Assembly: GCF_026274175.1 (NCBI RefSeq)
Contig: NZ_JAPHNL010000281.1
Span: forward strand, 1 to 38,691
Direction: 5' to 3'
DNA: 38,691 bases
DNA from: Streptomyces beihaiensis
GTDB taxonomy: Bacteria; Actinomycetota; Actinomycetes; Streptomycetales; Streptomycetaceae
Notes under the pieces: generated by a model
Seen by the model: only the letters and a program-made list of their open reading frames with translations
Database searches by the model: none
Told to the model about the DNA's origin: nothing
Position numbers and translations under genes: made by a program
In this document: one piece after another, positions 16,872 through 28,237 of the stretch
Layout: each line of letters starts with the position of its first letter
Position numbering within the stretch: the stretch's first letter is position 1

Positions 16872-17999
16872 TCAGCCCACGATCGCCATGTCCCGCGCGG
16901 TGGCGTTGAGGCGCCTGCCTCCGTCCTCGGTGACGGTGACGATGTCCTCGACACGGACGCCGAACCGGCCGGGCAGGTAGATGCCCGGTTCGACGGAGAA
17001 GCACATGCCGGGGACGAGCGGCTGCTCCTCGCCCTCGATCATGTAGGGGGGTTCGTGGGTGGTGACGCCGATGCCGTGCCCGGTGCGGTGGATGAAGTAC
17101 TGGCCGTACCCGGCGTCGGTGATGACCTTGCGGGCCACGCGGTCGACGTCCTGGCAGGCGATGCCGGGGCGTACGGCCTCGCATGCGGCGGTCTGCGCCT
17201 CGCGCACGACGTCGTGGACGCGCTGCTCCTCGGCGGTGGGTTCGCCGACGTGGACGGTGCGGGTGGTGTCGGAGCCGTAACCGTGTCGGAGGCCGCCGAA
17301 ATCAAGGACGACCATGTCGCCCTCCTCGATGATCCGGTCGCTCGCCTCGTGGTGCGGGTTGGCGCCGTTGGGGCCGGAGCCGACGACCGTGAAGTCGACC
17401 TGGGAGTGGCCGAACTGCCGCAGCAGGTGGGCGAGCTCGCGGGCGATCTCGTTCTCCCTGCGCCCGGCGAAGGGAACTCTCCGGATCTCCTCGTACGTTG
17501 CGTCCGCAGCGGCTCCCGCCGCCGCCAGGCGCTCCAGTTCGGCGGCGTCCTTGACGGCGCGCAGCATCGGCAGCGCCTCGGTGAGGGAGACGTACGAGCT
17601 GTCGGGCAGAGTCCGCTGCAGGCCGAGCAGGTGCATGGCCCAGGCGTTGTCGCTGACGCCGAAGCGGCCGGTGGTCTCCAGCAGCGGGGCGGTGACGCCG
17701 TAGGGGTCGGTGCCGTCGGTCCAGTCGCGCAGGGTCATGGCGTCGGCGCCGGGGGCCGCGGCGGCGTCCGGGGCCTCCAGGGTCGGCACGACGAGCGTGG
17801 GCTCGCGGCCCGCGGCGAGGACGAGCACAGTGAGGCGTTCGGTGTCGGCGGGCACGTGGTAGCCGGTGAGCCAGACCAGATCGGGGCCCGGCGCGACGAG
17901 CACTCCGGCGAGTCCGGCGTCGGCCGCGGACCGCGCGGCGCGGTCCATGCGGGCCTTGTAGTCGGCGGCGGTGAACGGCGCGGGTGTGCCGGTCGTCAT
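16872..17999 (-). CDS. M24 family aminopeptidase P-like (Xaa-Pro peptidase)
   Basis: A 375-residue metallopeptidase of the pita-bread fold. The N-terminal creatinase-like domain is about residues 10-145 and the C-terminal catalytic domain holds all five dinuclear metal ligands: Asp233 (VVLDFGG), Asp244 (YGSDTTRT), His308 (RTGHGIG), Glu337 (FSVEPGIY) and Glu351 (VRVEDIV). It should remove N-terminal residues before proline or cleave Xaa-Pro dipeptides in the cytosol, helping peptide recycling. Length is typical of PepQ/PepP-like actinobacterial proteins. It is the first gene of the pair with the downstream phosphotransferase. ATG 17999 is chosen because the fold starts right after it and GGAGG lies seven bases upstream. 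Confidence 0.92.
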   Translation of the reverse strand: MTTGTPAPFTAADYKARMDRAARSAADAGLAGVLVAPGPDLVWLTGYHVPADTERLTVLVLAAGREPTLVVPTLEAPDAAAAPGADAMTLRDWTDGTDPYGVTAPLLETTGRFGVSDNAWAMHLLGLQRTLPDSSYVSLTEALPMLRAVKDAAELERLAAAGAAADATYEEIRRVPFAGRRENEIARELAHLLRQFGHSQVDFTVVGSGPNGANPHHEASDRIIEEGDMVVLDFGGLRHGYGSDTTRTVHVGEPTAEEQRVHDVVREAQTAACEAVRPGIACQDVDRVARKVITDAGYGQYFIHRTGHGIGVTTHEPPYMIEGEEQPLVPGMCFSVEPGIYLPGRFGVRVEDIVTVTEDGGRRLNATARDMAIVG

Positions 18000-18127
18000 C
18001 TCCAGGGCCTCCTGCCCTACGGGCGGTCTCGGGGTCCACGCGGTCGCGGGCCCACGGGCAGCATCCTGCCCGTCCGGCGCGGACGGCGCGAGTCCGCCTC
18101 GCTCGGCGGGTGGCGGCCGTACGGGCG

Positions 18128-18181
18128 GCGGCCGGGTCCCGGTACGCGGCCGGTCCGGGGTCCGCGGCCGGTCCGGTCCGG
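18128..18181. repeat. Short 18-bp tandem repeat, about three copies
   Basis: Three consecutive imperfect 18-bp units begin GCGGCCGG at 18128, 18146 and 18164, in the 190-bp gap upstream of the M24 gene and just beyond the PDZ gene stop. The rest of the gap is GC-rich and shows nothing else. Confidence 0.6.
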
Positions 18182-18189
18182 GGCGGGTG

Positions 18190-18846
18190 TCAGGTGATGA
18201 CGCCGGGGAGGGCGGACAGCTGCTGGCGGCCGCCGCCGCTGTGCCGGACCGTCAGCGCGAGGGGGCTCCCCGGGTGGGCGGCGGCAACGGCCGCCGCGAG
18301 GTCCTTCGCGGAGCCGATCCGGGTGCCGCCGAGGTCGAGGAGTACGTCGCCGCGGACCAGGCCCGCGGTGTAGCCGGGCCCCGGGACGTGGACGGCGACG
18401 ACGAGCGCGCCGCCGTCGCCCGGCGCGTCCACCGCCTCCACGCCGAGGCTCACGCGGGCCGCCGCGATCGCCGGGGGCGAGGCCGGGGGCGGCGTGGTGG
18501 CGGGGCCCGGCTTCGGGGCGGTGCTGCCCGCCGAGTGCGAACCGGGCCTTTGCCCCGGTCCCGCGTTCGCCTGCTGCCGCGCCTTCTGGAGCGCGGCAAG
18601 CCTGCTCATGCCGATCACGGTGGCGCCGACCGTGCCGAGGCCCACGCCCGCGAGCACCAGGACGAGGGCGCACCCGACGCCGAGCACGGTGCTGACCAGG
18701 CGCTTGCCGCGGCGGCGTGCGGCGTGCGGGCGGCGGCGCGCGGGCCCGCGGGCCGGCGCGGAGCCGGCCGGGCCGCCGGGACCACCGCCGGGGTCGGGGT
18801 CCGGGGCTCCCGGCAGGGACTTGGGACGCAACGCCGTCTGTTCCAT
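18190..18846 (-). CDS. Membrane-anchored PDZ domain protein
   Basis: A 218-residue protein with three parts. Residues 1-48 are a cytosolic proline/glycine-rich and then arginine-rich region (ARRRPHAARRRGKR). Residues 49-75 form one transmembrane helix (VLGVGCALVLVLAGVGLG). After an S/P/G-rich linker, residues 130-215 form an extracytoplasmic PDZ domain (SLGVEAVD, then GPGYTAGLVRGDVLLDLGG and LTVRHSGG). It resembles an HtrA-type protease reduced to its anchor and PDZ, with no catalytic domain, so it may recruit peptides or protein C-termini to another enzyme. No partner is encoded adjacently. It starts at ATG 18846. Orientation (N-in) is inferred from the positive-inside rule. Confidence 0.82.
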   Translation of the reverse strand: MEQTALRPKSLPGAPDPDPGGGPGGPAGSAPARGPARRRPHAARRRGKRLVSTVLGVGCALVLVLAGVGLGTVGATVIGMSRLAALQKARQQANAGPGQRPGSHSAGSTAPKPGPATTPPPASPPAIAAARVSLGVEAVDAPGDGGALVVAVHVPGPGYTAGLVRGDVLLDLGGTRIGSAKDLAAAVAAAHPGSPLALTVRHSGGGRQQLSALPGVIT

Positions 18847-18994
18847 AGCTCGCTCGCTTCCGGTCCACGGAACGCCTCGGCCACAGCCCTACCCTCGGCG
18901 CCCCTGCCCGACGATCCACGAACGAGTGAGAGTGGACGATTCCGCTCGATTTTCCCCTCTTCGCGTCTTGGGGGGGGCGGGCTCGGCGGCCGGG

Positions 18995-19858
18995 TCAGAC
19001 CTCGGCCAGTACGCGCGCGTACTCGGCCGCGGGACCGCGCAGCTCACCCGCGTGGACGAGCTCGACGCGGTGGACGACGCGGGGTTCGGTCAGCGGCACG
19101 GCGACGGCTCCCGGCGCGTGCGCGGCCACGCTCGCGGGCAGCACCGTCAGGCCGTGTCCCGCCGCGGCGAGGGCGAGCAGGGTGGCGACGTCCGTGCCGT
19201 CGTAGCGGAGAGCGGCGCGCAGGCCACCGTTGCCGAGGGCGGCGCGCAGCTGGTCGAGCGGGAGCCCGGCGCCCGGCGCGTCGAGCCAGCGGGCGTCCAC
19301 GAGGTCGGCGAGGCGCAGGCCGGTGCGGTGGGCCAGTGGATGGCGGGCGGGGAGGACGACGTGGACGGGTTCCTCGGCGACGCCGCGTGTGGTGAGCGGC
19401 GCGACGTCGGGCAGTCTCAGCGGGTCGCTGGGCGCCGCGACGCCGTCGACGAGCCCCACGTCCGCGGCGCCCGTGGCGACCTCGGCGGGCACGGCGTCGC
19501 GGCGCAGCACGCGCACGGTCACCCCGGCGAACGGCAGCGACGCGGCGGCGCGCTCGCGCAGCGCGGTCGGCGTGGCGGCGACGGTGAGGCCCGGTTCGGG
19601 CGCGGCCGCGGTGCGCCGCACGTCCACGCGCGCGGCGTCCAGGCGCAGCAGCAGTGGCCCCGCGTGTTCCAGCAGCCGTCGACCGGCCGGGGTGGGGGCG
19701 ACCGGCCGGCGGGTCAGGAGGGATGCGCCGAGGTCCTGTTCGAGCGCGGCGATGTGCTGGGAGACGGCGGACTGGGTGTAGCCGAGCTCGTGCGCGGCGG
19801 CCGAGAAGGAGGCGAGGCGGGCGACGGTCACGTACGTGCGCAGCAGATGCGGGTCCAT
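18995..19858 (-). CDS. LysR family transcriptional regulator
   Basis: A 287-residue LTTR. The N-terminal winged helix-turn-helix covers residues 1-62 (DPHLLRTYVTVARLASFS, then ELGYTQSAVSQHIAALEQ and a wing at SLLTRRPVAPTPAG). Residues 85-285 form the type 2 periplasmic-binding-like effector domain. ATG 19858 is preferred because the HTH starts at MDPHLL; a GTG at 19864 would add two residues. It is divergent from the amidotransferase-like gene at 19964 across about 105 bp, the classical arrangement in which an LTTR controls its neighbour and itself. The effector is unknown. Confidence 0.92.
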   Translation of the reverse strand: MDPHLLRTYVTVARLASFSAAAHELGYTQSAVSQHIAALEQDLGASLLTRRPVAPTPAGRRLLEHAGPLLLRLDAARVDVRRTAAAPEPGLTVAATPTALRERAAASLPFAGVTVRVLRRDAVPAEVATGAADVGLVDGVAAPSDPLRLPDVAPLTTRGVAEEPVHVVLPARHPLAHRTGLRLADLVDARWLDAPGAGLPLDQLRAALGNGGLRAALRYDGTDVATLLALAAAGHGLTVLPASVAAHAPGAVAVPLTEPRVVHRVELVHAGELRGPAAEYARVLAEV

Positions 19859-19865
19859 GCGCACA

Positions 19866-19878
19866 GGATCGCTGATCC
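19866..19878. promoter_or_regulatory. Candidate LysR-type operator
   Basis: GGATC-GCT-GATCC is a perfect 5-3-5 dyad in the divergent promoter region, eight bases from the regulator's ATG. An interrupted dyad of this kind beside the LTTR start fits an autoregulatory recognition site. Seen: the dyad; inferred: the binding. Confidence 0.45.
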
Positions 19879-19963
19879 ACGTGGGCCCGCATCAGGCACA
19901 CTTATGGAGAGTGCAGTCTTCATCGTTGGACGTGAACGGGTGCCCGCGCCGACGATGGAGCGC

Positions 19964-23742
<3,779 letters not shown>

Positions 23743-24081
23743 GTCCCGCACGTCGGGTGAGCCCCTCGCCTCGGGTGAGTCCCGCACCTCGCGCGAGCCC
23801 CCGCACCTCGGGCGAACCCCGCACCTCGGATGAGCCCCGCACCTCGGGTGAGTCCCGCATCACCGGCGGGCCATGCCACTCCTGGGGTTCGCCCCTCGCG
23901 TGGGTCCCGCCCCTGCGGTGGGCCATGCGCCTGCGGGGCCCCGCCCCTCGGATGGGTCCCGCCCCTTCGGAGGACCCTGCCGCTCCGGGACCCGCCCCCT
24001 CCAGGTGGGCCCCGACCCTCCAGGTGGGCCCCGCCCCTCCAGGTGGGCCCCACCCGCCGCCACGCCTGAGCCGTTCCGTGC

Positions 24082-24948
24082 CTACGCCTCCCAGTGGGCG
24101 GGCCGCCGCAAGGTGGGCGGCAGCTTGGTGGTGCGGTCGCCGCGGGCCGCGTTCAGCTGGGCCTGGGTGAGGAAGACGCTGCCGGTGAGGTCGGCGCCGG
24201 CCAGGCGCGCGTCGCGCAGGTCCGCGCCGATCATGTCGGCGACGCGCAGGTCGGCTCCGGTGAGGTCGGCCGCGACGAGCAGGGCGCCGCGCAGATTGGC
24301 GCCGCGGAGGTCTGCCCCGGCCAGGCGCGCGCCCACGAGGTCGGCACCGCGGTGGTTCTTCTTGCGGCCGGTCACCTGGGCCCGTTCCAACTCGCCGGCC
24401 TTCAGGAGCAGCGTGTTCACCTCGGCCCGGATCGCCGGCACGTCGGCGGCGGCCAGTTCCTCGGGGCACGCGCGTGTGAGGCGCTCGATGTCGTCCAGGG
24501 CGCGCCGGGCGTCCCGGTGCACGGGGCGCGCGCGGCGCAGCCCCAGGACCTCGTTCAAATACCAGAGCAGTTCATGCAGTTGACGCATGACGGGAAACAC
24601 CTCGGACATCGCACGCGCGCTCTGCGGCCGCTCCCGCCAGCTCACGCCGCCGAACGTCACCTGGGACACCTTCTGGCCCGCGCCGAAGCAGTCGAAGACC
24701 GTGCAGCCCGGGTAGCCCTCGTCGCGCAGCCGCTCGTGGATGCCGCAGCGGAAGTCGTCCCGGAGGTTCTGGCAGGGGTTGCCCGCGCTCTTGTCGCGCG
24801 CGAAGTCCTGCGATCTGGCGAAGGGCAGCGCCACGCAGCACAGACCGAAGCAGCTGCCGCAGTCGGCCAGCAGGTCGGGGCGGTGGCCGCGGTGCGGTGC
24901 GGTGTCGCCGGGGGCGGGCCGGGAGGAGGAGGTATCGGGCGAAGTCAC
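24082..24948 (-). CDS. YkgJ-like cysteine cluster plus pentapeptide repeat protein
   Basis: A 288-residue two-part protein. Residues 28-92 contain eight cysteines (30, 33, 37, 38, 59, 68, 82, 87) in the order C-x2-C-x3-CC ... C ... C-x2-H ... C-x4-C. This strongly resembles the YkgJ/CxxCxxCC metal- or iron-sulfur-binding family, with one extra residue in the first cluster. A helical linker follows (MRQLHELLWYLNEVLG). Residues 200-270 are a run of about fourteen pentapeptide repeats of the A(D/N)L-x-x type (GADLVGARLAGADLRGANL), which should form a right-handed quadrilateral beta-helix. It is predicted to be cytosolic; the function is unknown. It starts at ATG 24948; the 3' side abuts the 18-bp repeat array. 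Confidence 0.85.
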   Translation of the reverse strand: MTSPDTSSSRPAPGDTAPHRGHRPDLLADCGSCFGLCCVALPFARSQDFARDKSAGNPCQNLRDDFRCGIHERLRDEGYPGCTVFDCFGAGQKVSQVTFGGVSWRERPQSARAMSEVFPVMRQLHELLWYLNEVLGLRRARPVHRDARRALDDIERLTRACPEELAAADVPAIRAEVNTLLLKAGELERAQVTGRKKNHRGADLVGARLAGADLRGANLRGALLVAADLTGADLRVADMIGADLRDARLAGADLTGSVFLTQAQLNAARGDRTTKLPPTLRRPAHWEA

Positions 24949-25049
24949 GTACCCATTGTCCCCGACCGTCGCCGCGTGCCCTCTTGTGGACCGCGGCGGC
25001 CCGCGTCACGGTGTACCCGACCGTCCACCCAACACCTCCGGGAGTCGAC

Positions 25050-25823
25050 GTGGCCTCCTTCCACCTGCCGTACGCGCTGCACGGCGACGGGCCTCACAAG
25101 GTCATCGCCGTGCACGGCTGGTTCGCCGACCGCTCCGCGTACGAGCCGGTCGTGCCCGACCTGGACCGCGACGCGTTCGAGTACGCGCGCGTGGATCTGC
25201 GTGGCTACGGGGAGGCGAAGGACGCGCCGGGCGCGTACACCACGGCGGAGGCCGCGGCCGACGTGCTCGATCTGGCAGACCGGCTCGGCTGGGAGCGGTT
25301 CTCGCTGGTCGGGCACTCGATGGGCGGCAGCGTGGCGCAGCGCGTCGTGGCGACGGCGCCGCGGCGGGTGCGGCGCATCGCGGGTGTCTCGCCGGTCCCC
25401 GCGTCGGGCCTGTCGATGCCGCCCGAGCAGCTGGAGCTGTTCGCGAGTGCGGACACCGTGCCCGCCAACCGCCGCGCGATCCTCGACGCGACGACCGGCG
25501 GTGTCCGCCCGGCGGCGTGGCTGGACCGCATGGTGGAGCGTTCGCTGGCGTGCAGCGACACGAAGGCGTTCCGCGCGTGGTTCGACTCGTGGTCGGGCGA
25601 CGACTTCCATCGCGACCTGGCGGGCTGTACGACCCCTGCGCTCGCTGTGACGGGCAGCCTCGACCCGGCGCTGTCGGCGGAGCTGATGCGGACGACGTGG
25701 TTGACCTGGTTCACGCGCGGCGAGCTGGTCGACCTCCCGGTCTGCGGACATTACGCGATGGATGAGGCGCCGCTGGCGCTGATCCGGGTGGTGGAGGACT
25801 TTCTGCGGGCGGACGAGGCGTGA
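25050..25823 (+). CDS. Alpha/beta hydrolase
   Basis: A 257-residue alpha/beta-hydrolase-fold enzyme. The oxyanion region is AVHGWFAD, the nucleophile elbow is VGHSMGGS (Ser90), the acid is the aspartate in TGSLDP, and the triad histidine is in VCGHYAMDEAP. The cap segment is compact, as in small esterases or C-C hydrolases; the substrate is unknown. GTG 25050 is preferred because GGGAG lies five bases upstream and the fold starts at ASFHLPYALHG; an upstream GTG would add about 20 poorly conserved residues. The stop overlaps the start of the P450 gene by the four bases GTGA, so the two are translationally coupled and probably act on one substrate. Confidence 0.88.
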   Translation: MASFHLPYALHGDGPHKVIAVHGWFADRSAYEPVVPDLDRDAFEYARVDLRGYGEAKDAPGAYTTAEAAADVLDLADRLGWERFSLVGHSMGGSVAQRVVATAPRRVRRIAGVSPVPASGLSMPPEQLELFASADTVPANRRAILDATTGGVRPAAWLDRMVERSLACSDTKAFRAWFDSWSGDDFHRDLAGCTTPALAVTGSLDPALSAELMRTTWLTWFTRGELVDLPVCGHYAMDEAPLALIRVVEDFLRADEA

Positions 25824-27157
25824 CACGAGGGTTCAAAGACAACACGACGGACGGCACGACAGACAGCACGGCAGACGGCACGGCACGGAACACGGCACCC
25901 CGTGCGGCGAGGGCCGACGTGTTCGATCCCCGCGTGTACGCGCGCGGGGTGCCGCACGACCGCTACCAGGTGCTGCGCGACCATGATCCGGTGGCCTGGC
26001 AGGAAGAGCCCGCGGTACTCGGCTGGCCCGAGGGCCCCGGGTTCTGGGCGGTGACCCGGCACGCGGACGTCGCACGGGTCCTCAAGGACGCGTCGGCGTA
26101 CTCCTCGTACCTCGGTGCCACCCAGATCCGCGATCCGGACCCGGCCGACCTTCCGTTCATCCGCGGCATGATGCTCAACCAGGACCCGCCCGCCCACGGC
26201 AGGCTGCGCCGCCTGGTGAGCCGGGCCTTCACGCCGCGCCGCGTGGAGGCGTTCACGGCGGCGGCCCGCACCCGCGCGCGCGAGTTGCTCGGCGCGGCGC
26301 TCGCCGGGGCCGCGCCGGGCGAACCGGTGGACCTGGTGGCGACGGTCACCGACGACTACGCGCTGCTCAACCTCGCCGACCTGCTGGGCGTGCCGGAGTC
26401 CGACCGGACTCTGATGCTGCACTGGACGCACCGGGTCATCGGCTATCAGGACCCCGACGAGGCCGCCGCCCCGGTGCTCGGCCCGGACGGAAAGCCCGTC
26501 AACCCACGCTCGCCGGCCGCGCTCGCCGACATGTTCGCGTACGCGGGCGAGCTGGCCGCCCACAAGCGCGACCATCCGGCCGACGACATCATGACGACCC
26601 TCGCCGCGGACCCCGAACTGACCGGCCCCGAGCGGGAGATGTTCTTCTTCCTGCTGACGATCGCGGGCAACGACACGGTCCGAAGCGCCGCCCCTGGCGC
26701 GCTCGCCCTGCTGGCCGAGGACCGGGCCGCGTACGCGGGTCTGCGGGCGGGCGAGGTCGACATGTCGACGGCGGTCGACGAACTCCTGCGCCGTCACCCG
26801 CCGGTGCTCACCTTCCGCCGCACCGCCGCCAGGGACACCACCCTCGCCGGCCACGCGATCAGGAAGGGCGACAAGGTCGTGGTCTTCCACGCGTCGGCCA
26901 ACCACGACGAACGCGTCTTCGCCGAACCGTTCCGCCTCGACCTGTCCCGCACCCCCAACCCCCATGTCTCCTTCGGGGGCGGGCCGCACGTCTGCCTGGG
27001 CGCGCACTTCGCGCGGCTCCAGCTCCGGGTGCTGTACGAGGAGGTGGGGCGCGCGCTGCCGGCGCTGACGCTCGCCGCACCGCCGCGCCGCCTGGTGTCG
27101 AACTTCATCAACGGCATCAAGGGACTGCGGGTCACCGCCCCCGCGGTCACCGACTGA
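25820..27157 (+). CDS. Cytochrome P450
   Basis: A 445-residue soluble bacterial P450. The I-helix oxygen-activation motif is IAGNDTVR, the K-helix ExxR is ELLR (Glu321/Arg324), and the heme loop is FGGGPHVCLG with axial Cys392. The pattern PNPHVSFGGGPHVCLGAHFARLQ (split here: PNPHVSFGGGPH then VCLGAHFARL) with AGNDTVR places it near the CYP124/CYP125/CYP142 group, whose members oxidise lipids, sterols or terpenoids. No ferredoxin gene is adjacent, so electron partners must come from elsewhere. GTG 25820 overlaps the hydrolase stop. The first 30 residues are a threonine/aspartate-rich low-complexity run; GTG 25919, with GCGAGGGCC upstream, is a credible alternative that would skip it. Confidence 0.94.
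   Translation: MTRGFKDNTTDGTTDSTADGTARNTAPRAARADVFDPRVYARGVPHDRYQVLRDHDPVAWQEEPAVLGWPEGPGFWAVTRHADVARVLKDASAYSSYLGATQIRDPDPADLPFIRGMMLNQDPPAHGRLRRLVSRAFTPRRVEAFTAAARTRARELLGAALAGAAPGEPVDLVATVTDDYALLNLADLLGVPESDRTLMLHWTHRVIGYQDPDEAAAPVLGPDGKPVNPRSPAALADMFAYAGELAAHKRDHPADDIMTTLAADPELTGPEREMFFFLLTIAGNDTVRSAAPGALALLAEDRAAYAGLRAGEVDMSTAVDELLRRHPPVLTFRRTAARDTTLAGHAIRKGDKVVVFHASANHDERVFAEPFRLDLSRTPNPHVSFGGGPHVCLGAHFARLQLRVLYEEVGRALPALTLAAPPRRLVSNFINGIKGLRVTAPAVTD
25845..25905 (+). repeat. Degenerate short repeats at the 5' end of the P450 gene
   Basis: A tract of ACGGC, GACGGC and GACAGC words repeated at about ten-base spacing, noticeably less GC-rich than the surroundings. It encodes residues of the type TTDGTTDSTADGT that no P450 fold needs. 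Confidence 0.6.
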
Positions 27158-27164
27158 GCGGCAT

Positions 27165-27191
27165 CCCCGGCCAGGCCCTCCCTGGCCCGGG
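27165..27191 (+). terminator. Predicted terminator of the hydrolase-P450 operon
   Basis: CCC-c-GGCCAGG at 27165-27175 pairs with CCTGGCC-c-GGG at 27181-27191 around the loop CCCTC, giving a ten-pair stem with one C-C mismatch, starting eight bases after the P450 stop. It separates the P450 operon from the next three-gene cassette. Confidence 0.6.
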
Positions 27192-27336
27192 ACATATGCC
27201 CCAATGCCCCGGCACCGTAAGGCAGTTGTGATGCCCCAGAGGCCACCGATACCTGGTGACAGATCAGGATCGGATGTAAATTCGACCGCTCAGACACTGT
27301 GCGGTACGCCACCGCGCCTACGGGGTTGGGTTCACG

Positions 27337-28212
27337 ATGACGCGACGCGCGGCCGCGCCCGGCCGCTACGAGGTACGGCTGCTCCTGTGGCTCCTGGAGC
27401 AGTCCGGCCGCCGTACCCGGGTGCCGGTGCCGACGGGTGACTTCGCCCGGCAGCAGAACAAGCCCGCGCTCGGCGTCACCGCGGTCGTCGAGGACCTCCA
27501 GGAGCGGGGCCTGGTCCTGGCCCACGAGGACGGCGAACGCCCGCCGCCCGACACCGAGCTGACCGCGGACGGACTCGCCCTCGCCCTCGAACTCGCCGAC
27601 GAGCTGCACGACGAGGGGGCGCTGCACCGCTACACCGAGGACGCGCTGCTCGACTGGGCGAGCGAGCAGGAGCGCGCCGGGCACCGGCCGCGCCTGAAGG
27701 AGTTCTTCGTCTCCGAGCAGGTCTTCTTCCACGGCACCCCGCTCAGCCAGGGCGATGTCGAGGGCAGCGCGCGCTTTCTGCACCAGACGGGCCTGCTCGC
27801 GCTCGACGGGGAGACGGTCGAGGCGCGGGTGACGCCGACCGGGGCGGGACGGCGGTGCGCGGCCGCCGGGCAGGGCGTGTCCGCGTTCCTGACCCGTGAG
27901 CCGCCCGGCGCGGGGGCCATCCACATCGGCACCGTGCAGGGCGACTTCAACGTCACGTACGGCAATGTCGTGCACTTCGTCGACACGATCCGTGACCGGG
28001 CCGCCGGGCTCGACCTCGACGACGAGCGGCTTCGTCAGCTGATCCGGGACAGCGAGGAGCTGCGCCGCACCGGCGCCCTGCCGCAGCAGCGCGGCAGGCT
28101 GCGCGCCCTCGCCACACGGATCAGAGAACAGCTGGTCGCGGCCCCCAACTCGGTGGCCGCACAGGCCTTGTTGCAGAGCATCGGCCCCGTACTGACGAGA
28201 CTGCTCGGCTGA
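27337..28212 (+). CDS. Unknown protein with winged-helix-like N-terminus, first gene of a three-gene cassette
   Basis: A 291-residue protein that I do not recognise. Residues 10-85 look like a winged helix (VRLLLWLLEQSG, then NKPALGVTAVVEDLQERGLVL and a TELTADGLALA wing region). Residues 90-185 form a second helical part with a TPTGAGRRCAAAG turn that again resembles a wing. Around residues 197-215 there is a beta-rich, glycine/asparagine-punctuated stretch (IHIGTVQGDFNVTYGN), and the C-terminal 75 residues are helical (LRQLIRDSEELRRTG, then NSVAAQALLQSIGPV). No signal peptide or membrane helix. Only 25 bp separate it from the ATPase gene. It may be a regulator or adaptor for that ATPase; DNA binding is a guess from the fold prediction. 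The ribosome-binding site of ATG 27337 is weak. Confidence 0.75.
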   Translation: MTRRAAAPGRYEVRLLLWLLEQSGRRTRVPVPTGDFARQQNKPALGVTAVVEDLQERGLVLAHEDGERPPPDTELTADGLALALELADELHDEGALHRYTEDALLDWASEQERAGHRPRLKEFFVSEQVFFHGTPLSQGDVEGSARFLHQTGLLALDGETVEARVTPTGAGRRCAAAGQGVSAFLTREPPGAGAIHIGTVQGDFNVTYGNVVHFVDTIRDRAAGLDLDDERLRQLIRDSEELRRTGALPQQRGRLRALATRIREQLVAAPNSVAAQALLQSIGPVLTRLLG

Positions 28213-28237
28213 CGGCGGCGGGGCGGGGAGGAAGAGC

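Noticed and set aside
18970-18977. Run of eight G as a phase-variation switch
   Set aside because: It lies in the 148-bp gap between the PDZ and LysR genes, outside coding sequence, in a GC-rich genome where such runs are expected.
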